From: Prochlorococcus sp. AG-409-I11
Lineage (GTDB): Bacteria; Cyanobacteriota; Cyanobacteriia; PCC-6307; Cyanobiaceae
DNA: 64,000 bases
Reading direction: 5' to 3'
Assembly: GCA_003215725.1 (NCBI GenBank)
Contig: QCJX01000003.1
Coordinates: 53,005 to 117,004, forward strand
The number at the start of each line of letters is the position of its first letter. The first letter of the stretch is position 1. Position numbers and translations under genes: made by a program. Below, piece by piece: positions 14,374 through 24,647 of this stretch. Below the pieces are notes generated by a model that was given only the letters and a program-made list of their open reading frames with translations, was not told the DNA's origin and did not search any database.

Positions 14374-14831
14374 AAATCTAAAGAAAAGTTGAAAGAGTCT
14401 TGCACGTCTACCTTCCTTTTGTGCATAACTCGTTGCTTTGGCTTAAAGAAATTTCCACCACCCTTATGAGGGAATCCTGGGACCTCTTCCAGTAACTGAC
14501 TCTTTATGGTTACACCTGACTTTTTTTTGTTAAATTTCGCTTACCAAGGATGGGAATCCTTAATTGTTTAGCTCTTTAGTGATTGTTCGAAATTTGGAAA
14601 AATCAACTGAAATGATTCTAATGCTTTGAAAGAGACGAAATCGAGGGTTTTTGCTATTTAAAATCAGCCTTTTTCTGCTATGAATATTAGATTTGAAAGG
14701 TCGGCTAATTGTTTGTCTTTGTTTTTATCTACTTTAATATTGAGATATTGTAGTTTTCTCTTCTTTATAATTTGATCAATGAAAAACCCTTGCTAGATTT
14801 TTAGTTGGGTTTGTTAATGCATCATTTTTAA
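14374..14831. other. 458-base intergenic region
   Basis: No gene seen. A hairpin AAGGAT-ggga-ATCCTT lies at 14546-14561, and a run of eight T follows ACCTGAC at about 14521-14528. The region separates the minus-strand DUF1330 gene from the plus-strand gene at 14832, so it should hold two promoters. A small RNA is possible, but there is no specific evidence. Confidence 0.4.
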
Positions 14832-15467
14832 ATGCGAGATCATCCGATTCCACCTGTTACGGAACCTTTTCAATACAGGGCAATTGGGATGGTCCGAGGT
14901 GTTTACCACCCAGAAACTTCTGATAAGTTTACACGAGGCGTTCTTGTTGATGTTGATGGGATTGAAATAGAAGCTGTTGTTCTTGGTCGAGTTATTACCT
15001 TGATGAGACGACATTTAGCTATTGAGAGTCCACACTTCTGGGTGGTTTACCCTCGATCTAGAGAAATAAACCATCTTCATTTACAAATAGCTGGGATTTG
15101 GGAGCCAAGTACTCTAGATAAACCTAGTCATAAGCTGAATCATCAAACAAAAATCAAGAGCGCTCTAGATCAAATTGCAGAAGGTGATGATTATTTTTCT
15201 ATTAGAGGTGAGCTAATTTATACAAAACCAGAGAAAGATGAACTGGTTGTAAAAATAAGACAACGTCCTAAATCTGATGTAAAAAAAACATTACCTTTTA
15301 AACTTCAATTAAAAGGTAATGTTCCACTTGAATGTCTTCGTAATTTTGTAAGTTTAGATGTAAGGAGGGTAGGGCAACAGCTTGTGGTAGAAGGCCACGA
15401 CGTAATTGGCCCTATGCCAACACGAGGAGGTAGAAAGAATAGCAAAAGTTCATCTCTAAAACGGTAG
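14832..15467 (+). CDS. Cyanobacterial conserved-type hypothetical protein, 211 aa
   Basis: A soluble beta-rich protein. The first half has YRAIGMVRGVYHPETSDKF and a VDGIEIEAVVLGRV strand pair, a WVVYPRSREINHLHLQIAGI segment, and later YFSIRGELIYTKPEKDELVV, which looks like an OB-like barrel. The C-terminus is basic and disordered (PTRGGRKNSKSSSLKR), a feature common in RNA-binding proteins. No named family is recognised. It is the first of three plus-strand genes (with larC and a membrane protein) but is 117 bases from larC. Confidence 0.7.
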   Translation: MRDHPIPPVTEPFQYRAIGMVRGVYHPETSDKFTRGVLVDVDGIEIEAVVLGRVITLMRRHLAIESPHFWVVYPRSREINHLHLQIAGIWEPSTLDKPSHKLNHQTKIKSALDQIAEGDDYFSIRGELIYTKPEKDELVVKIRQRPKSDVKKTLPFKLQLKGNVPLECLRNFVSLDVRRVGQQLVVEGHDVIGPMPTRGGRKNSKSSSLKR

Positions 15468-15584
15468 AGGAGATTTCAAAACCAATAATAATAATATAAC
15501 TTTATTCAATAATGTAAGAGGAAGAAGATTGACTATAATTATTTACTAATAATCTGAATTGTAATTTTTCAATATTAACTAACA

Positions 15585-16805
15585 ATGCAGGATTTATTTG
15601 TAGATTGTCCGACAGGTCTCGCAGGAGACATGTTGTTGGCGGCGTTATTGGATCTAGGTGTACCTAGAGAAATTGTTGAAGCACCCTTGGTTTCAATGGG
15701 GTTAGGTAATTCTTTCTCCTTGAAAACTCAAGAAGATCGTAGTTCCGGACTTCGTGGTCTAAGGGTTTCTGTCGATAGCATGGAATTGGAACCTCCCCAT
15801 CGTCGATGGGTTGATATAAAAGAACAAATTTTGCTAGCAAAATTAAATAAACCATTAGAAAAAAATATTTTGTTGGTATTTGAATCACTTGCTAAAGCTG
15901 AGGCAATTGTTCATGGGGTTTTAATTGAACAAGTACATTTTCACGAGATAGGATCGATGGATACGTTAGTTGATATTATTGGTGTTTGTGCTGCTATTGA
16001 TTATTTAAAGCCTAGTAAGATCTATTGCACTATCCCTCCTGTAGGAGGAGGATCTGTTTCCACTTCTCATGGCTTATTACCAGTTCCGGTTCCTGCTGTT
16101 TTGCAACTTGCCATTCAACATCAGATTAAGCTTTACGCAGGTAATGATTCCGTAGTTAATGAATTAACAACTCCAACGGGACTTGCCTTGATGGCAATTT
16201 TGGCAGATAGCTTTTCTAAGCCAAACTTACTTCAAGTGCATTCTGTTGGTATTGGCTTGGGCAGTCATTCGATTGGGCGACCTAATTTTTTACGTATAGC
16301 AAAATTGCATGAATCATCTGTTTATAACTATCAAGAAGGACTTTGTTGGCAAGAATTGGTTTATCAAGAGTCTTGGGTTGATGATTCCACTCCAGAAGAT
16401 ATATCAGCTTTTATTGACCAGTTGAGGGTTGCGGGTGCGATTGAAGTTACTTCTCACCCGGTTCAAATGAAAAAAAACCGTCAGGGAATATGCATTACTG
16501 CCATTGTGAAGCCAGAAAATGCAAAATTACTTAGATCAGTATGGTTTTCAAAAGGAATCACACTTGGCCTTCGGGAAAGAATAGAAAGGAGGTGTGTTTT
16601 ACCTCGTCGAATTGGATCTTGTTTTACATCTTTTGGACAGCTAAAAGCAAAGCAAATTCGTAGGCCTGATGGAACATTGTTTGTTAAGCCCGAACATTCA
16701 GAGCTATTGCGTATTAGTTTAGAAACGGGGAAGACATTTTCTGAGATAAGAAATGAGATCTATTTAAAGGTAGAGGATTTTGTTGCTGATGAGGATTGGC
16801 TCTAA
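15585..16805 (+). CDS. larC: LarC-family nickel-pincer cofactor protein, 406 aa
   Basis: This matches the LarC (DUF111/TIGR00299) family, which in Lactobacillus inserts nickel into the pincer cofactor by CTP-dependent cyclometallation. The N-terminal motif is FVDCPTGLAGDMLLAAL. The metal-site block HFHEIGSMDTLVDIIG, a TSHGLLPVPVPAV loop and ELTTPTGLALMAIL follow in family order, and the C-terminal domain has IRRPDGTLFVKPEHSELL. Length is normal. No larB or larE lies in this window, so a complete pathway cannot be shown. The stop overlaps the next ATG (TAATG). Confidence 0.88.
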   Translation: MQDLFVDCPTGLAGDMLLAALLDLGVPREIVEAPLVSMGLGNSFSLKTQEDRSSGLRGLRVSVDSMELEPPHRRWVDIKEQILLAKLNKPLEKNILLVFESLAKAEAIVHGVLIEQVHFHEIGSMDTLVDIIGVCAAIDYLKPSKIYCTIPPVGGGSVSTSHGLLPVPVPAVLQLAIQHQIKLYAGNDSVVNELTTPTGLALMAILADSFSKPNLLQVHSVGIGLGSHSIGRPNFLRIAKLHESSVYNYQEGLCWQELVYQESWVDDSTPEDISAFIDQLRVAGAIEVTSHPVQMKKNRQGICITAIVKPENAKLLRSVWFSKGITLGLRERIERRCVLPRRIGSCFTSFGQLKAKQIRRPDGTLFVKPEHSELLRISLETGKTFSEIRNEIYLKVEDFVADEDWL

Positions 16806-17773
16806 TGATTAAAAACTTAGTATCTAGTTTGAATAAAATCAAGATGTATTTTGGTAGGGTTTCTTTCCCTGGAGGATTTAAATTATGGATTACAACATGT
16901 AGTTTATTTTTTATTTGCTATTCTATTGGATTAAATATTGATAAATTAAGAGATCAATCTATTGATAAATTTGATTTTTTGTGGCTATTTTTAGGGGTAT
17001 TTATTAGTTGGATTAGCATGATCATAAATGCCTATGGATGGAAATCTATATTTTATTGGCTTGGATATGAAGCTAATCAGATCAATCTGATTTCTTTGTT
17101 TTTAAGAACTAACTTGCTTAAGTATTTACCCGGTGGAATTTGGCATTTCTTTGAGAGAGTTCGTTTCCTTAAACAATATACTAACCAATCTTTATCATTA
17201 GCTCCCGTAATACTTGAACCACTCTTAATGGCGTCAGCTGCATTGGCTTGGGTTCCTTTTGGTGACTTTAATAAAGGATTTTCAATAATATATTGGTTCC
17301 CATTATTTCTTTTTATAGGCCGATTTAAAAATACTGTTTTAATAAAACTAGGGTCTATTAAGGTTAGCCAAATGAAAAGAATTGATCCAGCTCTAAATAC
17401 ACATAACTTAGGTCTTAGTATCGTAGAGAGCAATCGTTACCCATTTGTACCTTTGTTGATTGAGATGATTTTTATATTGTTTAGATTTGGAGGCTTTTGG
17501 TGTTGTTTACAAGCATTCTCTTTGCAATCTGAATTGAATTTAATTGAATGGCTCTCAGGCTTTTCTTTGGCTTGGACTGTAGGATTGGTCGTTCCAGGTG
17601 CTCCAGGTGGGTTGGGGGTTTTTGAGACTGCTATGTTACTTAGATTTGGGAGAATAGAACCAGAAGCATCACTTATCGCGACTTTACTTTGCTATAGGCT
17701 TATTGCATCAATTGCTGATGTCTTGGCGGCTACATTTTCTAAAAGATATAATCTTTTTAAGATTATAAACTAA
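16805..17773 (+). CDS. LPG-synthase-TM/UPF0104-like membrane protein, 322 aa
   Basis: Integral membrane protein with about seven or eight helices. A GLVVPGAPGGLGVFETAML segment near residue 262-280 is the hallmark of the transmembrane domain shared with MprF and AglD (flippase-like). An early block NLLKYLPGGIWHFFERVRFL also fits. The soluble MprF transferase domain is missing, so a lipid-flipping or transport function is more likely. The ATG overlaps the larC stop, so they are co-translated. I prefer this start over the TTG at 16796, which lies inside larC. Confidence 0.8.
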   Translation: MIKNLVSSLNKIKMYFGRVSFPGGFKLWITTCSLFFICYSIGLNIDKLRDQSIDKFDFLWLFLGVFISWISMIINAYGWKSIFYWLGYEANQINLISLFLRTNLLKYLPGGIWHFFERVRFLKQYTNQSLSLAPVILEPLLMASAALAWVPFGDFNKGFSIIYWFPLFLFIGRFKNTVLIKLGSIKVSQMKRIDPALNTHNLGLSIVESNRYPFVPLLIEMIFILFRFGGFWCCLQAFSLQSELNLIEWLSGFSLAWTVGLVVPGAPGGLGVFETAMLLRFGRIEPEASLIATLLCYRLIASIADVLAATFSKRYNLFKIIN

Positions 17774-17844
17774 TGATTAATAGGCTTGAAAAATATTTAA
17801 AAACGATCATTAAATGTTATAGGTTGTTCCTCAGCATTTAAAGT

Positions 17845-19416
17845 TTACCCTTTACTGTTATTTTCCAGGCTAGGAATTAATGATATAGAAGCCAAAAGAC
17901 CAATAGTAAGAACTATTATTACAGGTAAGATAGATTCGGCCATCCTTTCATCTCCTGCGTATTGAAATATTCGAACTGAAAGAGTATCGAAATCAAATGG
18001 TCTTAATACAAAGGTAAGAGGTAACTCTTTTAAAGTATCTACAAATACCAGAAGAGCGCCAACAGCTATTGGACCTTTAAGAAGAGGTAAGTGTACCCTT
18101 CTGAGTACTTCTGGCCATTTGCAACCAAGGCCTGTAGCCGCTTCATCTAGGTTTGGTGAAAGTCTTTCAAATGCTGCATCAAGTCCTCCTTTGGCAACTG
18201 CAAGAAAACGAATACAATACCCCCAAAGAAGTAGACCTAGTGCAGCAAAGTTCCAGGGTGGACCACTAAAAGATAATAGAGCTAATGCAAGCACTGCTCC
18301 AGGGATGGCATAACCAATACCGGAAAGAAAAGTAAGGCTTTTCATCCATTTTGCTGTATTCCACCTTTTTGAAATTGCTAAGAACAGAGCGGCGAATACA
18401 GCTAGCAATGCTGTACTTAAACCTAATAAAAGGCTTCGTATACTTAACAATAAAAGATCTTGATCTAATCCTTTTGCTATTTGGTTAAAATTCAATATGG
18501 CCCAAAAAATAGGTATCCCTAGAGTGAAAGAAGGTGGAATAATTGCAATTAATTGTGCAAGGTAGGCTCTTATTCCATTCAATTTCCATTCAGGTGCCTC
18601 TCCTCCTGCCACTCCTTCGGTCCATCGTCTGCTTCTACTTCTCAACTTACGTTCGTATGCCACAAGCGTAATAACTATCACCAAAGCTATTAGTGCAAGC
18701 CCTATCGCACCTGCAGGATTACCTTTTGCAACCCAATTTTCTACAATCCCTGCAGAAATACTTGGAATATTTAATAGTTGAACGGCTCCAAGTTCGTTCA
18801 CGACTTCCATACTCATAAGAGCAATTCCTGCTCCAATGGCTGGAACTGTCATGGGTAAAGCGATCCTTAGGAAACTATTCCAGGGACCAATCCCAAGACT
18901 CCTACATGCTTCTAATTGCCTTTGTCCGCAGATGGTGAAACTTTCTGTACTAAGAAGGAATACGTATGGGTAAGTTGTAAATGACATTATTAAAACACCC
19001 CAGAACATTCCGTAAATTCTTGTTGAGTGAATACTTCCTAGATCAATAAGGGTGGCCGCAAGGAGGTAAGCAGGAGTTGCTAAAGGTATTAATTGTGCGA
19101 CTCGCAAAAACTTTCTGCCAGGGAACCTGCAGTTTGCTAACAACCAGCCGTTTGTTGTACCAAGGATTCCTCCTAATAATGAAGTGAAAAATAGAAGAGT
19201 TAAGGTACCTTTAACTTGCTTAAATCCATCAATTCCTAAATTCACAGATCCATTTCTTAATCCATTAATACCTTCTCCCAGAAGACCAATTAGTGGCCAT
19301 AAGGCGAATACTGTAATGATTATTGCAATTAAACTAAGAAAAAAACGGCCTTGACTCCACTTGAGATCATATAGACGCATTTGCTTTTCTTTTGTGAGAA
19401 TGTTTTTAATACTCAT
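17845..19416 (-). CDS. Iron(III)-type ABC transporter permease, 523 aa
   Basis: A large permease with two fused halves of six helices each, as in SfuB/FutB (ferric iron) or ThiP. EAA loops appear twice: CRSLGIGPWNSFLRIALPM in the first half and EAATGLGCKWPEVLRRVHLP in the second. The window has no binding protein or ATPase next to it, so those partners must be elsewhere. It converges with the gene at 16805-17773. The substrate is most likely Fe(III), by family. Confidence 0.85.
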   Translation of the reverse strand: MSIKNILTKEKQMRLYDLKWSQGRFFLSLIAIIITVFALWPLIGLLGEGINGLRNGSVNLGIDGFKQVKGTLTLLFFTSLLGGILGTTNGWLLANCRFPGRKFLRVAQLIPLATPAYLLAATLIDLGSIHSTRIYGMFWGVLIMSFTTYPYVFLLSTESFTICGQRQLEACRSLGIGPWNSFLRIALPMTVPAIGAGIALMSMEVVNELGAVQLLNIPSISAGIVENWVAKGNPAGAIGLALIALVIVITLVAYERKLRSRSRRWTEGVAGGEAPEWKLNGIRAYLAQLIAIIPPSFTLGIPIFWAILNFNQIAKGLDQDLLLLSIRSLLLGLSTALLAVFAALFLAISKRWNTAKWMKSLTFLSGIGYAIPGAVLALALLSFSGPPWNFAALGLLLWGYCIRFLAVAKGGLDAAFERLSPNLDEAATGLGCKWPEVLRRVHLPLLKGPIAVGALLVFVDTLKELPLTFVLRPFDFDTLSVRIFQYAGDERMAESILPVIIVLTIGLLASISLIPSLENNSKG

Positions 19417-19634
19417 CTATCTATAAATAGCAAGCGAGAGAGGACATCTGATTATTGTTATAGCTATATCTTCCTCTTAAAACCTTAATGTCTGAGGGAA
19501 AGTATTATTTCATCAAAACTAAGGCATTAATATTCTTTTGAATAATAAAAGATTATTTTTGACAAAAGACTATTTTAGAAAGAATCTATAGTTATAAAAA
19601 TTGATTGAAACTGATTTTTATTCTACAAAGAAAA

Positions 19635-20735
19635 TTATTTACCTAAATCTTTAGCTATGCATGCATCTAGTTGCTTTTGTAGAACTTCATGTTCAAGACC
19701 TTTCCCTATAAAAACTAATTTATTTTTGCGCTCACCTGCCCAATCTGTGTCATTAATGGAAAAACGTTTTCCAGCAAGGTGAAAAATATGCCTTCGTTCA
19801 CTTTCGTAAAACCATAGAATCCCTTTAGCTCGAAAAACATCTTTAGGAAGTTGATTGTCAAGAAAGTTTTGAAATTTTCTTAACGAAAAAGGACCGTTGC
19901 TTTTAAAAGAGAATGATGTGAAACCTTCTATCTCAGGATGATCTTTTGACTCCTTTTTTAGATTATTATCTTCTGCATGGTGATTATGATCACTGTGATC
20001 ATGCTCATAGTGATTATGGTCGTGATGACTATGAGAATGATGCCCTTTTGAATTGCTTAAAGCAATTTTATCGGTTTCAAACAGACCTACACTCATTATT
20101 AAAGGAAGTGAAACTTCACAATTAATAGATCTCAAAATTCGTGCATCTCTTTTTAGATGATTTATTTCATTTTCTATAAAAGATAATCTAGATTCACTTG
20201 TTAAATCACATTTATTAAGAAGAATAATGTCACCATAAATAATTTGAGATCTACCAATTTCACTATCTAGAAGTTCATTATTAAAATTTTCAGAATCAAT
20301 TACTGTTATGATTGAATCTAGACGAGTATTGTCACGAAGCTCACTTCCAAGGAATGTCATTGCTACTGGTAAAGGGTCGGCAAGACCAGTTGTTTCAACT
20401 ATTAAATAATCGATAGATTCTCTTCTCTCTAAAATTCTTTCTACAGCCTCTAGTAATTCTCCATTTATTGAGCAACAAATACAACCATTACTTAGCTCAA
20501 CCATATCTTCCCCAGTAGTTACTATTAGATCATTGTCAATTCCGACTTCTCCAAACTCGTTTACTAAAACTGCAGTTTTAACTCCTTCTTGATTGGTAAG
20601 TATATGATTCAGAAGTGTTGTCTTCCCAGAGCCTAGAAAACCAGTAATTATTGTCACTGGTATGCTTTTTTCTTCAACTAAGTTTTCTTCCACTCTTGAA
20701 GATTCTTTTTGATTAGTTTGTATTGATCTGATCAT
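19635..20735 (-). CDS. CobW-type G3E GTPase metallochaperone, 366 aa
   Basis: A GTPase that hands a metal ion to a client protein. Walker A is GFLGSGKT (32-39), CICCSINGE is the CxCC metal motif, and NKCD sits in the G4 position. Between the GTPase and the C-terminal CobW domain is a His/Asp-rich loop ([18 protein letters not shown]) that should bind zinc, nickel or cobalt. The C-terminal domain ([19 protein letters not shown]) is typical. The specific client is not shown. The gene lies 218 bases upstream of the iron-type permease on the same strand. Confidence 0.9.
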   Translation of the reverse strand: MIRSIQTNQKESSRVEENLVEEKSIPVTIITGFLGSGKTTLLNHILTNQEGVKTAVLVNEFGEVGIDNDLIVTTGEDMVELSNGCICCSINGELLEAVERILERRESIDYLIVETTGLADPLPVAMTFLGSELRDNTRLDSIITVIDSENFNNELLDSEIGRSQIIYGDIILLNKCDLTSESRLSFIENEINHLKRDARILRSINCEVSLPLIMSVGLFETDKIALSNSKGHHSHSHHDHNHYEHDHSDHNHHAEDNNLKKESKDHPEIEGFTSFSFKSNGPFSLRKFQNFLDNQLPKDVFRAKGILWFYESERRHIFHLAGKRFSINDTDWAGERKNKLVFIGKGLEHEVLQKQLDACIAKDLGK

Positions 20736-20803
20736 TTTAGGATTAATAAGCTTTAATGTTTAGTGAGTTTTCATAGTATTCAGGTGGAAACCAAACTTTG
20801 ACT

Positions 20804-21097
20804 TTAAGGATTTTTGGGGATGGCATTGATTGACTTAGCAAGCTCCACATCTAGATTTGTTAATCCACCTAGATCGTGTGTGCTCAAGTTGATATCTACA
20901 GTTGAGTATACGTTGCTCCAATTAGGGTGATGATTAATTGACTCGGAAATTAATGCTACTTGAGTCATGAAACCGAATGCTTCTACAAAATTTTTGAATT
21001 TAAACTCTCTATGAATCCCGTTTGATAAGACTGTCCATTCAGGAAGTCTTACTTTAAGAGACAGAACTTCTTCTTCTGTTAGCAAATTTGCTTTCAT
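20804..21097 (-). CDS. Pterin-4a-carbinolamine dehydratase, 97 aa
   Basis: The motif [20 protein letters not shown], followed by THDLGG, is the active site of 4a-hydroxytetrahydrobiopterin dehydratase (PCD/DCoH). The length and the start ([15 protein letters not shown]) are normal for the family. It recycles oxidised pterin or, in cyanobacteria, has been linked to molybdopterin or pterin metabolism; which applies here is unknown. It is followed 68 bases downstream by the CobW GTPase and may be in one transcript. Confidence 0.9.
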   Translation of the reverse strand: MKANLLTEEEVLSLKVRLPEWTVLSNGIHREFKFKNFVEAFGFMTQVALISESINHHPNWSNVYSTVDINLSTHDLGGLTNLDVELAKSINAIPKNP

Positions 21098-21260
21098 TTA
21101 TAGCACTTGGAAGATTTTGATACTGATTATGATTGATTTAACAAAAGCCACAATAAAAATAAGTTCTATTGTTATTAATTGCTATCTTTACCTCTTAGAC
21201 TATTAAACTACAGATAGTAGAAGTTTGCTAATTTTTAGCATGATTTTTAATTTAAAATTC

Positions 21261-21737
21261 CTAAGAGCAGTTTACCTTTGCACCTTCTTTCTCTGCTATT
21301 GCATGCATATTTACCTGCCGGAGGTGTGAAGAATATCTATGTTCCCACAAATAAATTGCTTGCCAAGTCCCAAGAACAAGTTTACCTTTTTTGATGCTTA
21401 GGCTTAATGATGTCGATGTTAGGGCGGTTTTTATATGTGCAGGCATGTCATCTGCCCCCTCATCAGCATGTAGATAGTCAATATGATTACCTTTGCCACT
21501 TATTGCTTTAAACCCTTCTTCAGGAACCAATGCTTTAATGAAAGAAGATAGATCTTCTAAAACCCTTGGGTCAGCATTTTCATTTATCGTTAGACTACAG
21601 CTAGTGTGATTTATTGTTAGTATTAAAATACCTATAGCAATTCTATTTGATTTAATCCAACTGTTGATTTGACTTGTGATATCAGTAAACCCTTCCCCGC
21701 TTGTCTTTATAACGAGTTCAGATAAGATTTGTTCCAC
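21261..21737 (-). CDS. YjbQ/UPF0047-family protein, 158 aa
   Basis: A GTG-started protein with the family blocks HTSCSLTINENADPRV, DYLHADEGADDMPAHIKTAL and LGTWQAIYLWEHR. The family has a conserved His/Asp cluster and a beta-barrel fold. Members rescue thiamin-phosphate synthase mutants (secondary thiamine-phosphate synthase activity), though the physiological role remains uncertain. The gene is on the minus strand, 163 bases upstream of the pterin dehydratase. Confidence 0.88.
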   Translation of the reverse strand: MEQILSELVIKTSGEGFTDITSQINSWIKSNRIAIGILILTINHTSCSLTINENADPRVLEDLSSFIKALVPEEGFKAISGKGNHIDYLHADEGADDMPAHIKTALTSTSLSLSIKKGKLVLGTWQAIYLWEHRYSSHLRQVNMHAIAEKEGAKVNCS

Positions 21738-21852
21738 GAAGATTTAATTAAGATAACGATTTTATTCTCAAGTAATTCACTCTTTTAAGCAAGTAGGCTC
21801 ATCCATTGTTAGATAATTTGTATTAAACTTTGATTTATACTTTTTTGAGACT

Positions 21853-22020
21853 ATGGCCAGCTGTTTTTTGACTTATATTTACCTCCACCTTATTTTGTCA
21901 GGGCTATTCTTTTCTATTCTTTTAAGAAAAAGAATGAGTAGCAAGATTGACAATGGACCAATAATAGTAGTAGCAATAATGAATATTTTAATTCCAGGAC
22001 CTAGCACTGCATATGTATGA
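21853..22020 (+). CDS. Possible small membrane protein, 55 aa
   Basis: An ATG ORF of 55 codons with a hydrophobic N-terminus (LTYIYLHLILSGLFFSILL), a basic RKRMSSK turn, and a second hydrophobic segment (IIVVAIMNILIPGPSTAY). The two-helix hairpin design is plausible for a small membrane protein. No ribosome site is obvious and no family is recognised. Confidence 0.4.
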   Translation: MASCFLTYIYLHLILSGLFFSILLRKRMSSKIDNGPIIVVAIMNILIPGPSTAYV

Positions 22021-22425
22021 ATATACAACTTTTTAAGTATTTACATATTTCGATCATAATATATTGTCAACGCATAAGTTAGCAAGTTGTTGTAGTTGTT
22101 GACTAATGGCTTTGCGTTAACTCTTTGTATTTGTGGCTATATTTTGATTTCATCTGTTGATAATTATGTGCTCCTTCTAGGTTTTAGAATAGATTTTCTC
22201 TGCTCTTTTATAGCTCTTACTCAATAGATATTTCTAGGAACTCATGGTTTTAATTTTGTATAGCTTTGTATCTCTCACTTAATTAAGTCTCTACTTTCAA
22301 CTTTCTTGTCAAAGAGTATTTACTTATATTTTATGAATTTTAATTGGCAAATCACCATTTGATAATAATTTTCTGTGCGTGATCACAAATTTTGTTTAAT
22401 GTTTATTTAGTTCTGGACCTTTAAC
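22021..22425. other. 405-base intergenic region
   Basis: No gene seen on either strand; the sequence is AT-rich with many stop codons. It should carry the promoter of the carboxypeptidase gene at 22426. Confidence 0.5.
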
Positions 22426-23976
22426 TTGCCTGCGACTGCCTGGCATCGACTCGGTGATTATCTGCATGAGACCCGTCTCTTGGGTTCAATTCAGAACACT
22501 CTCTATTGGGATCAAAATACAAGGATGCCTTCAGGAGGCTCTTGTTGGAGAGGAGAGCAATTGAGTCTTTTGGCAAAGTATTTACATGCTCGCCAAAGCT
22601 GTAGTCAATTTGAGGAACTTATTCAAGCTGCGAAGGCTGAATTCAAGAATGACAGTGACTTGAGTGAACTTGATTCTTCTGAGATTCTTGAACGAAGAAA
22701 AAACATTGAATTATTAGAGCAAGATCTATCCCGTCAAAAAAGTCTTGATTCTGAATTGGTTGTACATTTAGCAAAAGCAAAAGCAGAAGGCTATGACTTG
22801 TGGCAACAAGCCAGAAATGATAATAATTTTCAAACTTTTGCACCTGCTCTACGAAAGTTAATTCAATTAAGAAAAGAGCAGTCAAGGCAGCTTGCTGAAG
22901 GAAGTAGTGATTGGGAAACATTGGCACAACCTTTTGAACCTGGTTTAACAATTAGCCGATTACAAGAATTGTTTGCTCCACTTCGGAATCGTTTGCCAGA
23001 ATTAATTGAAGCAACATCTAATCGACGAAACCATTCCTCATGTAATTGGGATTTGTGTGAAAAATCTCAATCTGATTTATGTGATCTTTTACTTAAGTCT
23101 TGGGGCAGAGATCTTAATGTAACTGCTATAGCAAGGTCTCCACATCCTTTTTCTATAACTCTTGGCCCTAAAGATTTTCGTCTAACTACGCGTATTGTCA
23201 AAGGTCAGCCACTTAGTTGCTTTTTGGCGACGGCTCATGAATGGGGTCATTCTTTATATGAACAAGGGTTGCCTTCTCAAACTCATCAATGGTTCTCTTG
23301 GCCTCTAAGTCAAGCAACATCAATGGCTGTACATGAAAGTCAGTCCCTTTTCTGGGAAAATAGAGTTGCTCGTAGTCATGCTTTCTCTCAGAAATTTTGG
23401 CCTTATTTTGCACAAGCAGGAGCTCCTGTTAATTCTGGATTGGATTTATGGAAAATCATGAATCCTTTGACCCCTGGTCTTAATCGAGTGGAGGCTGATG
23501 AACTTAGTTATGGGATTCATATTCTTATAAGGACAGATCTTGAGATTGCTCTGATTGACATGGATATGTCTGTAGATGATTTACCTCATGAATGGAATCA
23601 CAGATATTCAGACCTTCTTGGCTTAAATCCGAAAAATGATGTTGAAGGGTGTTTACAAGATGTTCATTGGAGTGAAGGAATGTTTGGATACTTTCCTTCT
23701 TATTTGATTGGTCATTTAATAAGTGCTCAGTTCACGGATGCTATGAAAATAGAACTTAGAAAACAAGGAATGGAAGAGACGGACCCAGTAGAAGAATGTA
23801 TCTCTAATGGACAAGAATCCATGCTCCTTGCTTGGTTAAGGAAGCAAGTTCATCCTCATGGTCGTTTGATGAACGCAGAAGAACTTGTAGAGCATGTCAC
23901 AGGAAAACCTTTGTCTAGCAAGGCATTCTTGAATTATTTAGAGGCAAAGCTTTATAAGTTGCAGGGCATTTCGTAG
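22426..23976 (+). CDS. M32 carboxypeptidase (Taq type), 516 aa
   Basis: A zinc metallocarboxypeptidase that trims amino acids from peptide C-termini. The zinc motif is HEWGH (271-275), and the conserved HESQSLFWEN block supplies the third ligand region. The N-terminal region (WDQNTRMPSGGSCWRGEQLS) and the MNPLTPGLNRVEADELSY block are also family hallmarks. The start is a TTG (MPATAWHRLGDYLHETRLL); the alignment with the family N-terminus supports it. Length is normal for M32. It is followed 27 bases downstream by the pyrophosphatase gene. Confidence 0.93.
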   Translation: MPATAWHRLGDYLHETRLLGSIQNTLYWDQNTRMPSGGSCWRGEQLSLLAKYLHARQSCSQFEELIQAAKAEFKNDSDLSELDSSEILERRKNIELLEQDLSRQKSLDSELVVHLAKAKAEGYDLWQQARNDNNFQTFAPALRKLIQLRKEQSRQLAEGSSDWETLAQPFEPGLTISRLQELFAPLRNRLPELIEATSNRRNHSSCNWDLCEKSQSDLCDLLLKSWGRDLNVTAIARSPHPFSITLGPKDFRLTTRIVKGQPLSCFLATAHEWGHSLYEQGLPSQTHQWFSWPLSQATSMAVHESQSLFWENRVARSHAFSQKFWPYFAQAGAPVNSGLDLWKIMNPLTPGLNRVEADELSYGIHILIRTDLEIALIDMDMSVDDLPHEWNHRYSDLLGLNPKNDVEGCLQDVHWSEGMFGYFPSYLIGHLISAQFTDAMKIELRKQGMEETDPVEECISNGQESMLLAWLRKQVHPHGRLMNAEELVEHVTGKPLSSKAFLNYLEAKLYKLQGIS

Positions 23977-24003
23977 GATTGCTACTTGGAATAACCTCTA
24001 AGT

Positions 24004-24591
24004 ATGGCGAACATTGATCAGTCCCCAAGCCGCATCATGCCAAACCTATTGCATGTTTTACCTGCATTCGCAAGTGAGGATGAATTGCGAGTAAATACGA
24101 TTGTGGAACTTAATTCAAATACAATAAATAAATATGAGCTAATAACTGAGACTGGTCATTTAAAGCTTGATCGTGTTGGATATTCTTCACTTGCTTATCC
24201 ATTTGCCTATGGATGTATCCCTAGAACATGGGATGAAGATGGAGATCCTTTAGATATTGAGATAGTAAACGTGACAGAACCTTTGGTCCCTGGATCTATT
24301 GTTGAAGCAAGAATAATTGGAATAATGACTTTTGATGATGGTGGGGAAGTTGATGACAAGGTAATAGGAGTCATTGCTGATGATAAACGCTTAGATCATA
24401 TTTTGAGTTATGAGCAGTTGGGCGATCATTGGATCAAAGAAACTCAGTATTATTGGGAGCATTATAAAGATCTAAAAAAACCAGGAACTTGTAGTGTTAA
24501 TGGATTCTTTGGAGTTACTAAGGCTGTTGAAATTATCAAGTCTTGTGAAGAGCGTTATTTTTCAGAAATTGAACCTAAATTAATTAATTAA
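24004..24591 (+). CDS. ppa: Family I inorganic pyrophosphatase, 195 aa
   Basis: It hydrolyses pyrophosphate released by biosynthesis. The motifs NKYELITETGHLKLDR, YPFAYGCIPRTW and DGDPLDIEIV are intact, as is DDGGEVDDKVIGV, so all metal-binding Asp residues are present. The C-terminal block YYWEHYKDLKKPGTC carries the family Tyr-Lys pair. A second, divergent copy lies at 39875. An N-terminal extension of about 25 residues precedes the core. Confidence 0.93.
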   Translation: MANIDQSPSRIMPNLLHVLPAFASEDELRVNTIVELNSNTINKYELITETGHLKLDRVGYSSLAYPFAYGCIPRTWDEDGDPLDIEIVNVTEPLVPGSIVEARIIGIMTFDDGGEVDDKVIGVIADDKRLDHILSYEQLGDHWIKETQYYWEHYKDLKKPGTCSVNGFFGVTKAVEIIKSCEERYFSEIEPKLIN

Positions 24592-24647
24592 AAGGTATTC
24601 TTTTTTTAATTTAGTCTCAATACTTTTAGTATTAGTAAATATGTTAA

